From contig WPIO01000186.1 in assembly GCA_009760855.2 (NCBI GenBank), positions 248,001-312,000 of the forward strand: a stretch of 64,000 bases of DNA, given 5' to 3'. The position numbers and the translations under genes were made by a program. Shown one piece after another: positions 33,055-43,128 of this stretch. How positions within the stretch are numbered: position 1 is the first letter of the stretch; the number at the start of each line of letters is the position of its first letter. Source of the stretch: Cristatella mucedo. Its lineage: Eukaryota; Bryozoa; Phylactolaemata; Cristatellidae. A model generated the notes under the pieces. That model saw nothing but the letters and a program-made list of their open reading frames with translations, did not search any database and had not been told where the DNA came from.

Positions 33055-33262
33055 GATTCCACGATGTCAGTTGGCTAAGGGTTCCGGGATTTTGGGTGCA
33101 TTAGAACTGAAGGCAGGTCGCCAAAGGATTTGAGCCTCTCCAAGTTATAGCCAAACGAAACGATCGAGATAACCGGGCGGTGCAACGCAAATTCGAAGGT
33201 AAGTAATCCAGATTGCTGCCACTCGATGGGGAGCTAATGTAGGTCAGTGAGCAGCGATGTAA
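33055..33262 (-). mobile_element. LINE family 1 internal fragment
   Basis: Contains TTTGGGTGCATTAGAACTGAAGG-like and GCCAAAGGATTTGAG, the complement of the family 1 C-terminal coding region. Very diverged. Confidence 0.5.
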
Positions 33263-33265
33263 TGA

Positions 33266-33440
33266 ACGGACCGCAATGGCTCACTAGGTAAGGCGGTCGC
33301 TTTTCACGACGACCTAGCTCGTGCGTTCGAATCCTGCGGTGGGCGATCCTTTATTGCCAGCGAAAGCGCTGGTGATTGCGTTTAAGCTTCTTCTGTCGCT
33401 ATACAAAGAGGCTATAAATAAGCAAGTATTTTTATATACC
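33266..33440 (+). mobile_element. SINE-A
   Basis: GACCGCAATGGCTCACTAGG, GTTCGAATCCTGCGGTGGGC, then GCGCTGGTGATTGC and CTATACAAAGAGGCTATAAAT. Confidence 0.8.
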
Positions 33441-33477
33441 AGCTATAACATTCGGGACAGACAAGCCTAGCTGCTTA

Positions 33478-33950
33478 CTCCCAGCTGTTTGACAACACTT
33501 CTCCTCTGCTGCATGGCTTCTGGTTGATCAATAGATAAAGAGCAAAATTCTTACTCTGACCCACACGGCCCGCCTTGACTTGGCTCCTTCATAATTTGTT
33601 CAACTGAAGCACCATTTTCAGCCTCCTCGTGTCATCAGGTCTTCTATAGACAATGCGTTAGCTGTCCAATCCTCCACTGGGAGACCGCTGGCGACAGAAG
33701 CTTTATCTCTGCAGATCCTAGACTGAGTGAACTCACTTCCACAATGCTTACGCAGTGACATCTGCTCTCATGCTGCCGACTGTTGCACATTATTTTCAGC
33801 TATCCTCGGCTGCTGCTTCCATGCTACTCATTTTTTGACTGCACTCGTAACTCAGCTATGCTTCCCATCTTTTGTTTGTTGCGTGAGTCGTAACACCAGT
33901 TAGATTTACTGGCTTTGTTGAATTACAAATGGAGACACATTACATTACAT
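33478..33950 (+). mobile_element. LINE family 2, 3' fragment
   Basis: Diverged C-terminal coding remnant (homologous to 37255-37738) and the family 2 tail: TGAATTACAAATGGAGACAC followed by ATTACATTACAT. Confidence 0.75.
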
Positions 33951-34328
33951 TAGTTGTGCACCATGTATAAGCACCGTATTGCACCGGCTGAAAGACCTGG
34001 ATGGAGAGAGTAAAAAAAGTCTAGATGGATGATGCAACAGTGTAAAATAAGTCTCCTCTGATGTCATTAATTGGTCAAATGCTGTTGCCACCTTATAGCA
34101 GCAACGGGGAGCACGAGCAACCACTGCACTGCATTGTACTGCATTGTATGCCGACTTTGCTGGCTGGAGCTGGAGGGCTTTTTCGGCTTCAGTGACGGTT
34201 GATTAGAGATTCTCGCATTGACCTGGCGTGTGCCTTCAGCATGTCGAGGTGCAGGAATGCACTTACCAAAGGCATAAAAGGGTAGGCCAACATGCACGCA
34301 AGACAGGTGATAAGACTGGCTCACTCAC

Positions 34329-34434
34329 CTTGGGTCCGACAAGGAGCAGCAGCAGCAAGGTGATGGTCATTTGCGTTCGGCAAAAGCTCAGCGTGTACGC
34401 CCATTCTGGCCCCAGATCCAGCAGCACGTGGCGC
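34329..34434 (-). CDS. GPR158-like: GPR158/GPR179-like class C GPCR, TM7 exon
   Basis: 106 bases. Acceptor TGCTGATAG|G (34435/34434) supplies one base to complete a phase 2 codon; donor CCCAAG|GTGAGT after 34329 is phase 0. Encodes the end of TM6/third extracellular loop (RHVLLDLGPEW) and all of TM7 (AYTLSFCRTQMTITLLL...VGPK). This matches the family pattern of a (S/G)xxW before TM7 and a Gly/Ile-Pro-Lys at its end. Confidence 0.85.
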
Positions 34435-34742
34435 CTATCAGCAGATGTAGAGTAAGAAGCCATTACCCAGTACACACAGTGAAACCGTCAATCACAGGCA
34501 ACGCAGAGTGCGACGTTCAACATAGTCTAGACAGCGGGCACGGCAGGTCATAAACGAACTTTCGAATCCTGAGGAGATTTCAAATTCAAGCGAGATTTCA
34601 AATCCTGCTCATGTGGCAATATGTAATTCTAGCCTTGGTGCCAAACTCGGCATCTCGATTTTTTTTTGTCGAAAACGTATCAACCGCTCTTCTGCACAAC
34701 TTCTCTGCAACCCAAACTTGCATCCCATAAAGCTTAGCTAGA

Positions 34743-34972
34743 ACTTTGAGGTCTTGTCACGCACTTCGCTGTGCTTAGGGACTGAGCAACTACCTTCACT
34801 AGCCTTGCCTCGCGTTCGACCCCCTTTATAATCGACCGAGTTGTGCTTCTAACCCTTGAACTTCCAGGTCTTTTCGAACACCTTTGCTGTGATTAGTAAC
34901 TGAACAACTTCATTCTCTAGCCTCCCTTTACGTTCGACCCCTTTTTTCGACTGAGCTGTGCTTCTAACCTTG
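34743..34972. repeat. diverged tandem duplication, two units of about 115 bp
   Basis: Both units share AGGTCTT, then GCTGTG..TTAG..ACTGA(G/A)CAACT, then GTTCGACCCC and GAGTTGTGCTTCTAACC / GAGCTGTGCTTCTAACC. Confidence 0.65.
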
Positions 34973-35815
34973 GACCTGTAACTCTCAAATTAGCCTCAAC
35001 GAGCTTGTTACCTTAAAGAAACGGAGAAGTTTCTAAGCATGAGAAGCATGGACTCGCTGTGCCAACTGAGGTTGCCACATCCTTGACAGGACTGACTACT
35101 AGCAAAGCTAAGCGACAAAACTGTTTATTCTTCAGGGCATTATTCTTTGTCCCTGATAATCTCCCTTGTGTGCTTCCGCAGGCTACGATTTTACGTTTCT
35201 AATCATAAATCAGTTTGTGTACAGTTTTCAGCCTATCGTATTTTCCCAAGAAAATACGATCTACCCGGAAATTAGGCCCGAGCATGATTTTTTCGGATCT
35301 GCGTAATACAAGCAATAAGCCAGAAATGAGCCCAGCTGAGAAGAAACGTGACAATTTTGATTTATTCCTCCTGTCATTTGCATCGAGACATGCACTGATA
35401 GTAAACAAATGGGGCAATCAAGATCGAGCTTAGCACAACTCGCTGGCAAAACGATCAATAAAAACCCTGATATATAGCAAGAGTTTCTTTGAATAATTAA
35501 TTCGTGTACCCTTATAAATATTGATCGTAACAACGCCTCTGATGATCGGCGAGACTAGACGCTGACCTTTGGCACCCAACCTTGGCAAGAACTTGTACCT
35601 GCAGACCTTTAGCACCAAACCTCTCGGTTGTTTCGCGTAGGCCATCGACTTGATGAGTTGGTAATACTCTCAACTTTAGTTTCGCAGATTGTAGATTCAA
35701 ATCGCGATGAAGACACGGTGTATTTTATTTCTTCTGCTAAGATCTCCGGGGTGTTAAGCATTGTAAAAATTCAGCCGAAAGCTCAGTACATTATTTTTTT
35801 AATTGAGCTTATATA

Positions 35816-36505
35816 GAAGGGCGCTTGTCTGCTTTGTGGATTTTACGCAGAAGAGTTTTCTTTGGGACACTCAAATTAGAAGCGGCTTTCGGTACGCATT
35901 TGCTAGCCAACTCACTGCATCTCGCGTAAGAAACAGAAAGTGAGAAGCATAAGCAAAGTCAAGAGATCCGTTGAGGTAGTGAGCATCACGGATATCATGG
36001 TATTAGAAGCTCAATACGGCTGGACAGGATGTCCCTTAGTCATCAGCAGGAGAGTGATTCTCGTCGAAGATCTTTCTGTGACGTGAGTCTCACAGTTTAA
36101 GACGTGCAGAGCAAAAGCTTGTTTCGTCAACTGTCTTAAGGCGACGGAACAGAATAGCTAATTTATTGTCAGTAGGCACGAGGGCACGTGTACACGAGGA
36201 GGCTGAAACTGGTGCAGCAGTTCAGCTACCTATGAAGGAGCTAAGCCGTGTCGGGCCTTGTGGGCTAGCGTAACAACTTTATTCTGTATGCGCTGATCAA
36301 CCGGAAGCCATCAAAGCTCCTCCATCAAAGTTGGACATCAGATGGTTGGACCTAAGGTATTTTCGACCTGGCCTGGCATCAGTATTCCTCATAAGCTGCA
36401 GCGGCCTAGTGGCTTTGTTTCGGTAGGCCAGCCAAATTGAAATTACAATAATCTAGCTGAGACAGAACCAGGTGTCTAGTTAAATTTTTGCAATCCATCT
36501 AGGTA
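35816..36505 (-). mobile_element. LINE family 2, 3' part, minus strand
   Basis: Homologous in the minus direction to 51850-52530: contains the complement of GTGCGAACTGATTTAGAC-type sequence, GGCTTTCGGTACGCATTTGC, CTAAGCCGTGTCGGGCC and the region encoding QLDYCNFNLAGLP. Its 3' end near 35816 lacks a clear ACATT tract. Confidence 0.7.
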
Positions 36506-36511
36506 AGTAAA

Positions 36512-36655
36512 TATACAATTTATTTATATAGGTCCTAAGAGAACCTAATTTCTGTTCAGGCGCTACGCATATGCCACGAGGCTCGAGTCCAGGACCTCAT
36601 TAATCAAATACATTAGGGAGAGCACCTTAATTACTAGGTCAAACCAGCCGGCCTT
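36512..36655 (-). mobile_element. SINE-B, minus strand
   Basis: Complement has GCCGGCTGGTTTGACCTAG, TCCTGGACTCGAGCC and CAGAAATTAGGTTCTCTTAGG. Confidence 0.75.
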
Positions 36656-36657
36656 TA

Positions 36658-36785
36658 CGTGTTATGCTTGATGACATCGCGAATGTTAACTCAAATCATT
36701 TGGTCATGTTTCTTATATGAAGTACCTAGAAATAGATTCATTACTCCGTGGGTGCTACACACATATATTTTATTATTATTGTTAT
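36658..36785 (+). mobile_element. LINE family 1 3' end fragment
   Basis: ATGCTTGATGACATCGCGAATG, AAGTACCTAGAAATAGATTC and an ATTATTATTGTTATC tail. Confidence 0.6.
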
Positions 36786-37254
36786 CACATGGAAACCATC
36801 GCTGCTCCTTTAGTAAAGAAGACCGACGGCTGCACTTCAGGAATTTGCCATTAGCCTAGCAGCCATTTTCATTACCGGCTGCAGAGGCTTAACCACTTTT
36901 CTCAGTCTCATTACAAATGAAATTGCAGTAGTCCGGGCTAGACAGAACCAGGGAGCTTTTTAAATTTTTAGAAATCCACAGTGGTAGATAGTCCTTAATT
37001 TTAGATAAGGGTCGGACGTGAGGCGTAGCAATTAAGGCAGTCTTCTTGATGAAACTTTCTAAATGTAAGCAGTTGTCAAAGACGATATCGAAATCCCGAG
37101 CAATTGGGGCCGGTCGCAGAACAGCATCGCTTATCAGAAGAGCTTCAGTCTTCCACTACAGCAATACACTTGAGGTGAATTTTGAGTAGCGAACACTGTT
37201 GTATCGTCGTTTAGTTTAAGGAAATTTTGCGACATCCATTATCAAGTGTCTGCA
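36786..37254 (-). mobile_element. LINE family 2, middle part, minus strand (left of a nested copy)
   Basis: Complement encodes parts of the C-terminal half of the RT (TAGTTTAAGGAAATTTTGCGACATCC is antisense of the thumb region). Interrupted at 37254/37255 by a plus-strand family 2 copy and continued at 37739. Confidence 0.65.
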
Positions 37255-37738
37255 AGGCTAGCGTTCTTATACTGACCCACAAGGTCCGCCACGGCTTGGC
37301 TCCTTCGTACCTAGCTGAACTGCCGCATCAGTTTCAGCCAGTTCGCACCCTCAGGTCCTGTGTGGACAATAAATTAGCTGTCCCATTCCTCCGCTTAAAG
37401 ACAGTTGGCGACAGAAGCTTTAGCTCTGCAGGTCCTAGACTGTGGAACTCGCTTCCACAATTCTTACGCAACGACAACTACTCTCCTACTGCCGACTACG
37501 GCACATTCTTTTCAGCGGTCCTGAGCTGCTACTTCTATGCTACTCACTACCTCAACTGCTCTCCTGACTCTGCTATGCTTCCCACTTTCTCTTTGTTGCG
37601 TGAGACGAAGTCTGTTGGCTACCGAATGCGTACCGAAAGCACTTAGGCTGTGAGTGCGCTATACAAAACTCTCCTGCGTAACACCCACATGGTCTTTATG
37701 ACTTTGTGGAGCTACTGACGGAGATACATTACATCAAG
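37255..37738 (+). mobile_element. LINE family 2, 5'-truncated copy nested in another family 2 copy
   Basis: Open for 139 codons. Encodes LTHKVRHGLAPSYLAELPHQ, LAVPFLRLKTVGDRSFSSAG and PRLWNSLPQFLRNDNYSP, then a short 3' UTR with GCGCTATACAAAACTC, GGAGATACATTACAT. Best-preserved 3' end of family 2 here. Confidence 0.85.
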
Positions 37739-38515
37739 TTTATCAGTAACTGCAGCAGTTTCCAAGGGTTAAAATGACACATATAGCTGAGTATCGTCAG
37801 CATAAAAGGGATAATAAATTCCATGGGCCCGAATCACTTACCCGAAGATTCACTGTAAAATGCAGAACAACGGACTGAGGTAGGGCCCTTGTGGGACTCG
37901 ATCTGGTGATGAGACCTAAGCCCGAATGACACGGATTGAACACGACCATAAAAATACGATTTGAATCAAGCAAGTGCCTCGCCCCCAGACCGATCGTTGC
38001 TCTCAATCATTCAAGTAGGATATTGCAGTCAATGGTATCAAAGGCAGCTGATAGGTCCAGCAGAACCAGGGTTGTGACAAGTAGGATATTGCGGCCAAGG
38101 GTAACAAAGGCAGCTGATAGATCCAGCAGGACTAGGGTTGTGACATTTTCGTCATCTTTGCTGCATATGATGTCATTTCTTAAACGGATGAGAGCAGTTT
38201 AAATGGAGTGCTGCCGCTTGAACCCTGAGCCTTGAACCCCGGCTGAAACTTTTTTCTTTCTGAGTTTTTAATACTTTCATTGTGTGCTAGCAGCTGCTTA
38301 GCGACAATTTTTTCAAGAATCTTTGACAAAAATCAAGAATTAAAATTGGCCAATATTTTGCAAAGACGTCTGCATCTAATCGAGGCTTATTAAGTATCGT
38401 TCTAATGATAGCCGATTTGAAAGACTTAAGCACAACCCCATTACCAAGAGAAACATTAAAAATCTCTGTTATGGTACCACTACGTTTGTCTTCCAGTGAA
38501 GACCACAAGGGGTTG
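37739..38515 (-). mobile_element. LINE family 2 reverse-transcriptase fragment, minus strand
   Basis: Antisense of YADDTQLY (GAGTATCGTCAGCATAAA at about 37790) and of LLDLSAAFDTIDCNILL (around 38015-38075). The upstream GVVLKSFKSAIIRTILNKP lies at about 38380-38440. A 66-bp tandem duplication covers 38013-38078 and 38079-38144. Confidence 0.8.
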
Positions 38516-38539
38516 GTAAAGGGTCTTGGGGTGAGCTCT

Positions 38540-38598
38540 TTTCACTAAGTTCTCTGAGGGCGCCATATAAATGTGTTATTATTATTACTACTACTACT
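38540..38598 (+). mobile_element. LINE family 1 tail remnant
   Basis: CTAAGTTCTCTGAGGGCGCC, ATATAAATGTG and TTATTATTATTACTACTAC. Confidence 0.6.
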
Positions 38599-38785
38599 CA
38601 TCAATGGCACTCCTCAGTTGCATGTTCACGGCACCAGTGAGCGCGTATCGAGGGTGCTGGCCGACAGCCTCGCATACAAATTTTAAAAGTTTCTCCAGGA
38701 CAAAGAGCAAAAATCTCTCCAGGACAAAGTTAAGCTGCGTCAGTGGACGTCAGCTCGACGTTACCCTGCAGGCAGATAAACTTAC

Positions 38786-38924
38786 CTTGCTATATAGTAG
38801 GCGCCGGAAACGAGGCACTCCACCATAAAAATGGCAGTTACGAACTTCGATTCCCAAAACGGGGACGGCGCCCGCCGTATTCTATACGACATGTAGAGGC
38901 CGCTGGCGACGAGCACCAGTTCCA
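38786..38924 (-). CDS. GPR158-like: GPR158/GPR179-like class C GPCR, TM5-TM6 exon
   Basis: 139 bases, 45 full codons. Acceptor CTGTTGTAG|TG (38925/38924) supplies two bases for a phase 1 codon; donor GCAAG|GTAAGT after 38786 leaves two bases (phase 2). Encodes ELVLVASGLYMSY (TM5), the third intracellular loop RIRRAPSPFWESK and FVTAIFMVECLVSGAYYIA (TM6). The loop matches the family pattern VRTVPSAFHEPRY, and the whole exon aligns to GPR158 without gaps. It is too short to stand out as an open frame. Confidence 0.85.
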
Positions 38925-39129
38925 CTACAACAGACGCCTCACGTGGAGGCGCCAGTTTTCACGCGAGCGCATCGGACGAACGACGCGGAATCGAGGCTCG
39001 AGGGCGGCGGCATCCTGGAGGAGGCTGGCCGCCCTCGGCCACTCGGCGATTGCGCTCTCACATCGAGGCTCTGCCGCTAGGCGGTCGCGCCGCCGCCGCC
39101 GCACTGCGCCGGCGGCGCAGTGCACCTAC
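38925..39129 (-). other. 205-bp intron between TM4 and TM5 exons
   Basis: Donor CTGA|GTAGGT and acceptor TTGTAG|TGG on the minus strand; phase 1 on both sides. GC-rich. Confidence 0.75.
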
Positions 39130-39371
39130 TCAGCGCAGTCACGACGTCCCACGATGAGTGCACGCAGCTTTCGAATGCCCGACCGCCCACCGAGGCGTTG
39201 TGCGACGTGACGATGCTGAGAGCGTTGCTGGACATGTAGCTGATATTGGTCGCCGTCCACGACGCCATGTAAAAAGTCATCGCGCCAAGGACGAGCAGCC
39301 AGTACTTGACGAGGTCCTTGTCCCGGACGTGGACCCGACGGGCTTTCCTCGTGCGGAACTCGGCCAGCACT
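39130..39371 (-). CDS. GPR158-like: GPR158/GPR179-like class C GPCR, ICL2-TM4-ECL2 exon
   Basis: 242 bases, 80 full codons. Acceptor GTTTTCGCAG|A (39372/39371) supplies one base; donor CTGA|GTAGGT after 39130 leaves one. Encodes the second intracellular loop VLAEFRTRKARRVHVRDKD, TM4 (WLLVLGAMTFYMASWTATNI), a long second extracellular loop with an N-glycosylation site (NAS) and the conserved Cys of FESC, which should pair with the Cys before TM3. It ends at the start of TM5 (SSWDVVTAL; family pattern DRWDYMTAV). The upstream in-frame sequence to 39436 is intronic. Confidence 0.85.
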
Positions 39372-39679
39372 CTGCGAAAACGGCCGACGTCGGACTTGAG
39401 CGCTCCAAGTCTTGCAACAACAACCTTCGAGCTCAACGCGCATTACTTCAACGTACGGCTTCACAGTACGTGCAGGAGCACATAGCGAAGCAGTGAGGGC
39501 TTCGCTCGTCGTCGCGCCGCCATTGCGCGCCCTTTATATGCGATACAATACAGCCGTCGTCGACAATGCAACGACTCGCACGTGGAGGCTTCGCTTTTCG
39601 TAACGCCGCCATCGCGAGCCCACGAGCTCCTTCAGAGCCTCGTCGCGAGGAGTCGTGAAAATCGCCCCATCCCTCGCCG

Positions 39680-40045
39680 TGCAATGTAATGTATCTCAGT
39701 CTGTAACTCCACGAAGCCGCTGAGACTAAGTAGGCGTTACGCACGAAAGTGTTCTACGGCGTCCTCAAAGCCGAGGCCGCCTTCAGTACGCATGCGCGAT
39801 TGCCCAAATGCGGCTGGAAAGGATGTGTCGCAGGCGGCAGCAGGAGAATAAATGTCGTTGCCCAAGAATTGCGGAAGTGAGCTCCGCAGCCTCGGACCGG
39901 CAGAGCAAAAGGCTTCTGTCGCTAAAGATCGCAGAAGCGTAGGGATATGAACGGCTAGTGCATTGCGCCCGCAGAAGACCTGAGGGCACGACCGCAGACG
40001 ACTGCAAGGGCTCCAGCAGCTTGGGCATTTGGGTTCGCGAGGCGC
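39680..40045 (-). mobile_element. LINE family 2, 3' fragment, GC-shifted
   Basis: Starts at the tail complement TGTAATGTATCTCAGTCTGT with AACTCCACGAAGCC and follows the family 2 3' region (complement of the LRNDNYSP segment near 39850). Notably G/C-richer than other copies. Confidence 0.65.
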
Positions 40046-40230
40046 AGGATAGGGCGGCGGGTAGGTGCGGCGACGCTTGATTGCGACAGCGGCGCGTCGG
40101 CATTCTGAAGCCGACTCTACAGGAGCGTATCTCTACGGAACACGCGCGGCGGCAGGCAGGCAGGCAGGCACGCGCGGTACGCGGAGCGCGCCGATCGGCT
40201 CCTCTGATTTTCGATGCTTGTCGACGAATG

Positions 40231-40335
40231 CGCTTCACCGTCCACCGCCCCCTCCCAGCTGAGATCGCTTCACCGTCCACCGCCCCCTCCCAGCTGAGAT
40301 CGCTTCACCGTCCACCGCCCCCTCCCAGCTGAGAT
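40231..40335. repeat. 35-bp unit minisatellite, three perfect copies
   Basis: Unit begins CGCTTCACCGTCCACCGCCC and ends CAGCTGAGAT; starts at 40231, 40266 and 40301, with a fourth start at 40336 that diverges after nine bases. Confidence 0.95.
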
Positions 40336-40384
40336 CGCTTCAACCGGCATCCGCCGAGTGAAGGGAAAAAGTCTCTCTTAAATA

Positions 40385-40565
40385 AATAAATCCCAGCTGA
40401 TTAGACGGCCTCTTCTTGTATAGCGAAGGGAGAGCCTTTACGGCCATCACCGCCGCTTTCGGTGGGCGATAAAGAATCGCCCACCGCAGGAGTCGAACGC
40501 ACGACCTCGGGGACCGAGGTCGTGAAAGCAACCGGGTGTGCCATCGCGGCTCACCTCTCTTGGCA
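40385..40565 (-). mobile_element. SINE-A, minus strand
   Basis: Complement: GAGCCGCGATGGCACACCCG, GTTGCTTTCACGACCTCG, TGCGTTCGACTCCTGCGGTG, then AAGAGGCCGTCTAATCAGC and TTTATTTATTTA. Confidence 0.85.
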
Positions 40566-40684
40566 CCGCTGTCAGCCTTGCTCACTTCCGGCGTACTTCG
40601 GCAGAACAGGGCACCTCGGACGGCCAATGCGTATGCTCCGCCCACACCCTGGCGGCACCGAGAGCGCGAGAGCGCACGACTCAC

Positions 40685-40794
40685 TTGTAAGTTTTGATGT
40701 CGAGAGCACCGTACGCGCAGCCGAAGCCGAGCTCCCGCAGCCACGGCCCCAGCAGGCAGCTCCACGCCCTCGGCGGAAAGTACTCGACGAGCAC
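40685..40794 (-). CDS. GPR158-like: GPR158/GPR179-like class C GPCR, ECL1-TM3 exon
   Basis: 110 bases, 36 codons plus two bases. Acceptor CACTCGCTCGCACAG|GTG (40795/40794) is phase 0; donor TTACAA|GTGAGT after 40685 is phase 2. Encodes VLVEYFPPRAWSC, where the Cys is the conserved disulfide partner at the top of TM3. TM3 follows: LLGPWLRELGFGCAYGALDI, then KTY. The family pattern is ILYFEPSTFRC followed by RxLGFxxVYGTxxLKLxR, aligned without gaps. Confidence 0.85.
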
Positions 40795-40910
40795 CTGTGC
40801 GAGCGAGTGTGCGAGCGAAGCTGTTCGAGCGAGCGAGCGTGCGTGCGTTCGTTCGAAGCTGCGTAGACCACCGCTTCGACTCGTGCAGGCAGCCGTTGTG
40901 GCGTGCACAT

Positions 40911-41386
40911 GCTTGAAAAACAAACGAAATGAATAATATGGTTAGGGGTGACATGCACAGGGTCAGCATGCAAATGTGGTTAGTGGCAGCATGCACAGTG
41001 TCAGCACGCACAAGCACATCACGGACGAATCACAGGGACCCACTAAATGCTGTCCTAAATAGGTGTTTTTAAGTTCCTTTTAAATGTGGTCAGGTCAGGG
41101 ATGCTCTGACGCAGGTCGGGAGGGAGTTCCAGGTTTTGGGAGCATATGAACTAAATGCATGGTCCCCAAAGGATTTAAGGTTTGTACGAGGTATTTGTAG
41201 ACTGTTTGATTCTGAAAGCGGGTGGTACGATGCTTGGCCTGATGGGGTAGTAAATCTGAGAGATAGGCTGGAGCCATAGAATGAAGAGACCTAAAAGTGA
41301 GCGACAAAACCATGAAGTCAGTCCGTTGCTTCACTGGTAGCCAGTGCAGGTCGGCGAGAAGTGGAGTAATGTGGCAACTGCGTAGA
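40911..41386 (-). mobile_element. LINE family 1, 3' fragment without tail
   Basis: Starts in the 3' UTR (complement of CATTTCGTTTGTTTTTCAAG) and runs to the region encoding CHITPLLADLHWLPVKQR. The last about 110 bases, with the stem-loop and ATT tail, are missing. Lies 117 bases from the TM3 exon, inside the intron on its 5' side. Confidence 0.85.
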
Positions 41387-42511
41387 AAGACCGTTTTCGT
41401 GCACAATCAATGTGTCCATCGGCATGAAACTGTTCACAAGCTGGCTTCGCATTGGCGTTGCAAAAGCTTAAATGACTGATCCATCTTCAAGAGCACACAT
41501 TTTAGCAGAACGAAAGGATAGGTGCAGTAGCGAGGTGCGAGCTAATATACGGACAGGGTAAATTGGATTAGAAATTAGCATTTATCAGATATAAGCGCTT
41601 TGCATTTTTGCATTTTTTAAGCACTCTAGGTACGTAGCGCTGCGCTTACTTTATCATATGCAAAGTACAAAGCACCCATAAAAGTACGTGAGCAAGTGGA
41701 TACATAATGTACGCTGCAATTCTGACGAGATACCAGATGAAACGCGAATGAAACACGCTGTCGACAAATAGGAATCACCAGTGAACCTAATCTATTCGTA
41801 TTAATCAGAAATTATGCTGATACAATTCAGATGCAGTGGTTAAATGGTAGATTTCGATGTAGTATTATCAGATTTTTCGCCTCCTTCGTTTTCTCTGAGA
41901 GGTTTATCATTGCTGCTCATCCAGAAAGGTATAGAAACTTTGAGAAAGGACAGACCGAATTAATTTTAGCGGTTGTAGTCTTAGAGAGTATGTATCCACA
42001 CAATTAATAATTAGAACTTGTTGAGCAGCAGGCAATTTTCGCTAGCATTCTGAGCATAGTTTGACTTTAACTTTGCCTAAGCCTCGATCTAGATCGAGGC
42101 TTATGCACAGCAGCGTCAACTGCACAGCGAGGCAGTGTTGCACGGATCTTGAGCTCGAATTTCTGCAGCAACCAAATTAATAATCTCTACGCTATAAGTA
42201 TTCCTGGAATAGATTTCAAGATCTTGGACAACCAAGTGCTCGACCTCTGATAGTGGCTACATGACATCGCTTCGCAAAACTTTCGAATCGTTAGAAGAGA
42301 ATCAGCAGTCCGTGACAGCGTCCACGACCGTTTCTGGGAAAGGACCAAGCCGCTTTAATTTTGATGACGAACTCGTCCTTGTTCTCGAATGGCTCATCAC
42401 GTGGGCGACCTTGATTCGCCATTACCTGCCTACGAAAGTTAATCAGACGAAGCAGAAAATGTGCAGTCGGCGATGCAGCGGCCATAAATGCACGGCCTCG
42501 GCTGTTCTTAC
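41387..42511 (-). other. intronic, no repeat recognised
   Basis: Mostly AT-rich single-copy sequence between the TM2 and TM3 exons; no exon or repeat family seen. Confidence 0.5.
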
Positions 42512-42580
42512 ACTGCCATATAATAGTGTCGCACCAACCAGCACCATCTCCAATATGATCCACTTTGCGGTCACGATGAC
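42512..42580 (-). CDS. GPR158-like: GPR158/GPR179-like class C GPCR, TM2 exon
   Basis: A 69-base exon of 23 codons, phase 0 at both ends. Acceptor GTTACGTTGCAG|GTC (42581/42580), donor GGCAGT|GTAAGA after 42512. Encodes VIVTAKWIILEMVLVGATLL then YGS. It aligns without gaps to SIRASGLILLETILFGSLLLYFP of GPR158, keeping the Leu-Glu pair and the Gly in TM2. Confidence 0.85.
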
Positions 42581-42989
42581 CTGCAACGTAACCACTCGGA
42601 TTATTGCAAGATTTTTGTACAACCCCTGTGACGATAGGTAGCAGTGTCGTTTGATGCGCTCGCTGTTACAGAAAGGAGGCTGCCTAACGGGGCGCCTATG
42701 AACGGGCAAGTGACTACGAATATTGGACGTGTCGACCGGGCATGAAAGCCATGAAACAGCCTGCTGTTGATAGGGTACGGCGGCGGAGCGGTTCCGTGCA
42801 CTGTGTTTTTGCTCGTTACTGCCGCCACGATGAAGGAGGCCCTGCACTTTGCGGCAACACGGAAAGTCCGCTGGAAATGTAGCTGGCTTCTTTGCTTGAT
42901 AAAGAATAGCAACGGTAGCGACAAGCTCAGAGGCGAAATGTATCTCCTTCTGTAGCTCTACTGAGCCGTATATTTATGTTAATACGTAA

Positions 42990-43128
42990 TTTTACTTGCA
43001 TGGCGCCCGAAGAGAACTTAATCTCTATACACAGGCTTCACATATGCCACGGGCTCACGCCCACTATCTAGGCCAGACCTTGGTCGGGGCGAGCACATTG
43101 ACCGCTGGGCCAAACCAGCTCGGCATGA
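42990..43128 (-). mobile_element. SINE-B, minus strand
   Basis: Complement: GAGCTGGTTTGGCCCAGCGG, GCTCGCCCCGACCAAGGTCT, CGTGAGCCCGTGGC and TAGAGATTAAGTTCTCTTCGG. Confidence 0.85.

Larger units (their letters stand above)
32575..34328 (-). other. intron between the TM7 exon and the post-TM7 exon
   Basis: 1754 bp. Contains SINE-B, a LINE family 1 fragment, SINE-A and a LINE family 2 fragment (listed). Nothing recognised in 32575-32924 or 33951-34328. Confidence 0.7.
34435..38785 (-). other. intron between the TM5-TM6 and TM7 exons
   Basis: 4.35 kb, with nested LINE family 2 fragments and a SINE-B from 35.8 kb on. The part 34973-35815 shows no gene; it contains a perfect palindrome at 35235-35260 (ATCGTATTTTC, CCAA, GAAAATACGAT). 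Confidence 0.7.
39372..40684 (-). other. intron between TM3 and ICL2 exons
   Basis: 1.3 kb, holding a LINE family 2 fragment, a 35-bp triplicated minisatellite and a SINE-A. Confidence 0.7.

Noticed and set aside
38743-39210. Plus-strand open frame of 155 codons
   Set aside because: Antisense shadow of the TM5-TM6 and TM4 exons of the receptor gene.
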